DNA of 64,000 nucleotides from Zygnema cylindricum (Eukaryota > Streptophyta > Zygnematophyceae > Zygnematales > Zygnemataceae): positions 64,001-128,000 of the forward strand of contig JBBHKE010000990.1 in assembly GCA_037447655.1 (NCBI GenBank), written 5' to 3'. Shown in pieces: positions 63,039 through 64,000 of the stretch (positions within the stretch are counted from its first letter, which is position 1; the number at the start of each line of letters is the position of its first letter). A program made the translations under genes and the position numbers. The notes beneath the pieces are model-generated. The model ran no database searches, was not told the origin of the DNA, and was given only the letters and a program-made list of their open reading frames with translations.

Positions 63039-64000
63039 GGCTATGGGCGTGTCATCAAAATTCCTATCTTCTCGGGGAAAAAATACGCTAATTAGGCCGA
63101 TATGGTGGAGACACACTTCGAAAATGTTATCCTTTTGGATATTTTGGATGGCTCACTGGCGCAAACGGATCCGTCTTGGTAAAAGAAAAATTCGCAAGCT
63201 CCATCACTTTTGAAATTTTGTATATCAAAAGAATTGGCTATGTCACGGATAAAAATAAAAAAGGCGTTCGATATTTGGATATATCTCTAGGCTGATTTTG
63301 AAAAGGCTAATGTTCAAGAAGAACTATTTCTGGCTGGACAAATTTGGGACTACAAATACACAAGTGGCACAATGGCAAAATATTGCAACAAATTTTGAAT
63401 ACTAATAGATTCCCATGTTTGTGTAGGTGCATCTTTTCCACAGTTTCAACATGCTTCCTTGGTGATGAGAGGTCTTCCTACTACTATGAAAGCAGCGTCT
63501 GATAAACTAAAACAAAAAGATAAAGCTAGCTGAACACTACAATTAGCTATTAATTTGAAATTCGAAGAGGAAGCGGATTCTAAAATTCTCAATGGTGAAA
63601 AACAAGTAGAGGCATTTAACACATAATTCGCCAAAAAAACTTAGTTTAATCAGCAGAGAAATCAGTTTAATCATAATCAAAATCAGTTTAGACTGTTCCA
63701 TCAAAGAGGAAATATACAACCTTTCAATGTTTGTTTTTATTGTAATGAAAAACGTCATGGATATAAATTCTGTCCTAAGCTTAAGAAAGCTAATGAAACA
63801 AATCTGTACTGGCCTGGATGGCAACAGAGCCAATTTCATCAAGGCTTCACGGGATCATCACAACGAGGAAATGCACTCTTCTCGGCGTCTTCTTCTCATG
63901 AGGACGAGTCTCTTTCACTCTATGATAAAGAGGATGATGATCAATTTGCTATTGCGGCTGCAATGGAGGGCGCGAAAGACAATGGATAGATAATGGACAC
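62980..64000 (+). pseudogene. Cop-M gag, broken, incomplete at window end
   Basis: The start lies in the LTR and the frame crosses GGCTATGGGCGTG (63039-63051), a two- to three-mismatch version of the primer-binding site. Then HFENVILLDILDGSL (shifted), ELAMSRIKIKKAFDIWIYL, FPQFQHASLVMRGLPTTMK, LNGEKQVEAFNT, a QFN/NQF-rich stretch and a CCHC knuckle CFYCNEKRHGYKFC (63732-63773) follow, ending at the AAAMEGAKDNG-stop segment before protease. Several frameshifts and stops are present. It parallels Cop-A gag along its length. Confidence 0.8.

Larger units (their letters stand above)
55872..64000 (+). mobile_element. Cop-M, A-family copia element hosting Cop-N, runs off the window
   Basis: The 5' LTR is in two parts, 55872-56513 and 62697-63038 (about 979 bp without the duplicated AACTA), then a primer-binding site variant and gag to the window end. 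It is inserted in the RT/RNase H border of Cop-L. The LTR start TGTTGGTTTTTGAAAG and end GTAGAACAACA match the A group; the left part has the GCAAC-rich block. Confidence 0.85.

Noticed and set aside
1-64000. CRISPR arrays, rRNA genes, bacterial operons
   Set aside because: No regularly spaced identical repeats with unique spacers, no rRNA signature and no bacterial gene organisation were found; the content is eukaryotic retrotransposons.

Overview
This window is a eukaryotic, repeat-dominated interval. Most of its length is Ty1/copia-type LTR retrotransposons at different stages of decay, and I find no host gene that I can name. The host lineage cannot be fixed from the sequence. All usable primer-binding sites read GGTTATGGGCCCA, which is complementary to the anticodon region of initiator tRNA-Met. 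That is the half-tRNA priming known from Drosophila copia, not the 3'-end priming of most plant copia elements. Labels such as Cop-E1 or Cop-A are my own working names.

Layout, left to right. 1-1630: an A-type LTR remnant and a decayed non-copia retropepsin ORF. 1631-2401: an LTR. 2576-6245: Cop-D (minus). 6256-7648: unassigned. 7649-8655: LTR Cop-F. 8656-11896: Cop-K (plus), cut by a 651-bp palindrome built from a copia LTR (11897-12547) that abuts the pol 3' end of Cop-I (12548-12915). 12916-28214: two A-family elements on the minus strand in tandem, sharing one LTR (pol-B / LTR / gag-A). Cop-A is interrupted by the intact element Cop-E1 (16550-22985), and Cop-B carries a TA-flanked MITE. 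28482-30998: Cop-G, in which the segment from pre-integrase to RT is inverted. 30999-38033: the LTR of Cop-J, split by Cop-E2 inside a tRNA-like module. 38034-47840: the only large part without LTR elements, holding TIR repeats, simple sequence and a 620-base assembly gap. 47841-63038: a nested stack in which Cop-L (minus) carries Cop-E3 in its LTR and Cop-M (plus) in its pol gene, while Cop-M carries Cop-N (minus) in its own LTR. 63039-64000: gag of Cop-M, running off the window.

Four insertions are complete, each with a perfect 5-bp target duplication: Cop-E1 (TCCTT), Cop-E2 (CGGCG), Cop-E3 (CAAAA) and Cop-N (AACTA). Only Cop-E1 keeps an uninterrupted 1452-codon gag-pol frame, and its LTRs are nearly identical, so it is the likely recently active copy.

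Three shared LTR properties stand out. First, the gag start codon lies inside the 5' LTR and the frame reads through the primer-binding site. Second, a set of small stem-loops with compensatory changes sits just after the TATA region. Third, several LTR families carry, always antisense to the element, a tRNA-like module with A-box, B-box and a T-run, which resembles a compact RNA polymerase III unit. The third is the best candidate for an undescribed feature.
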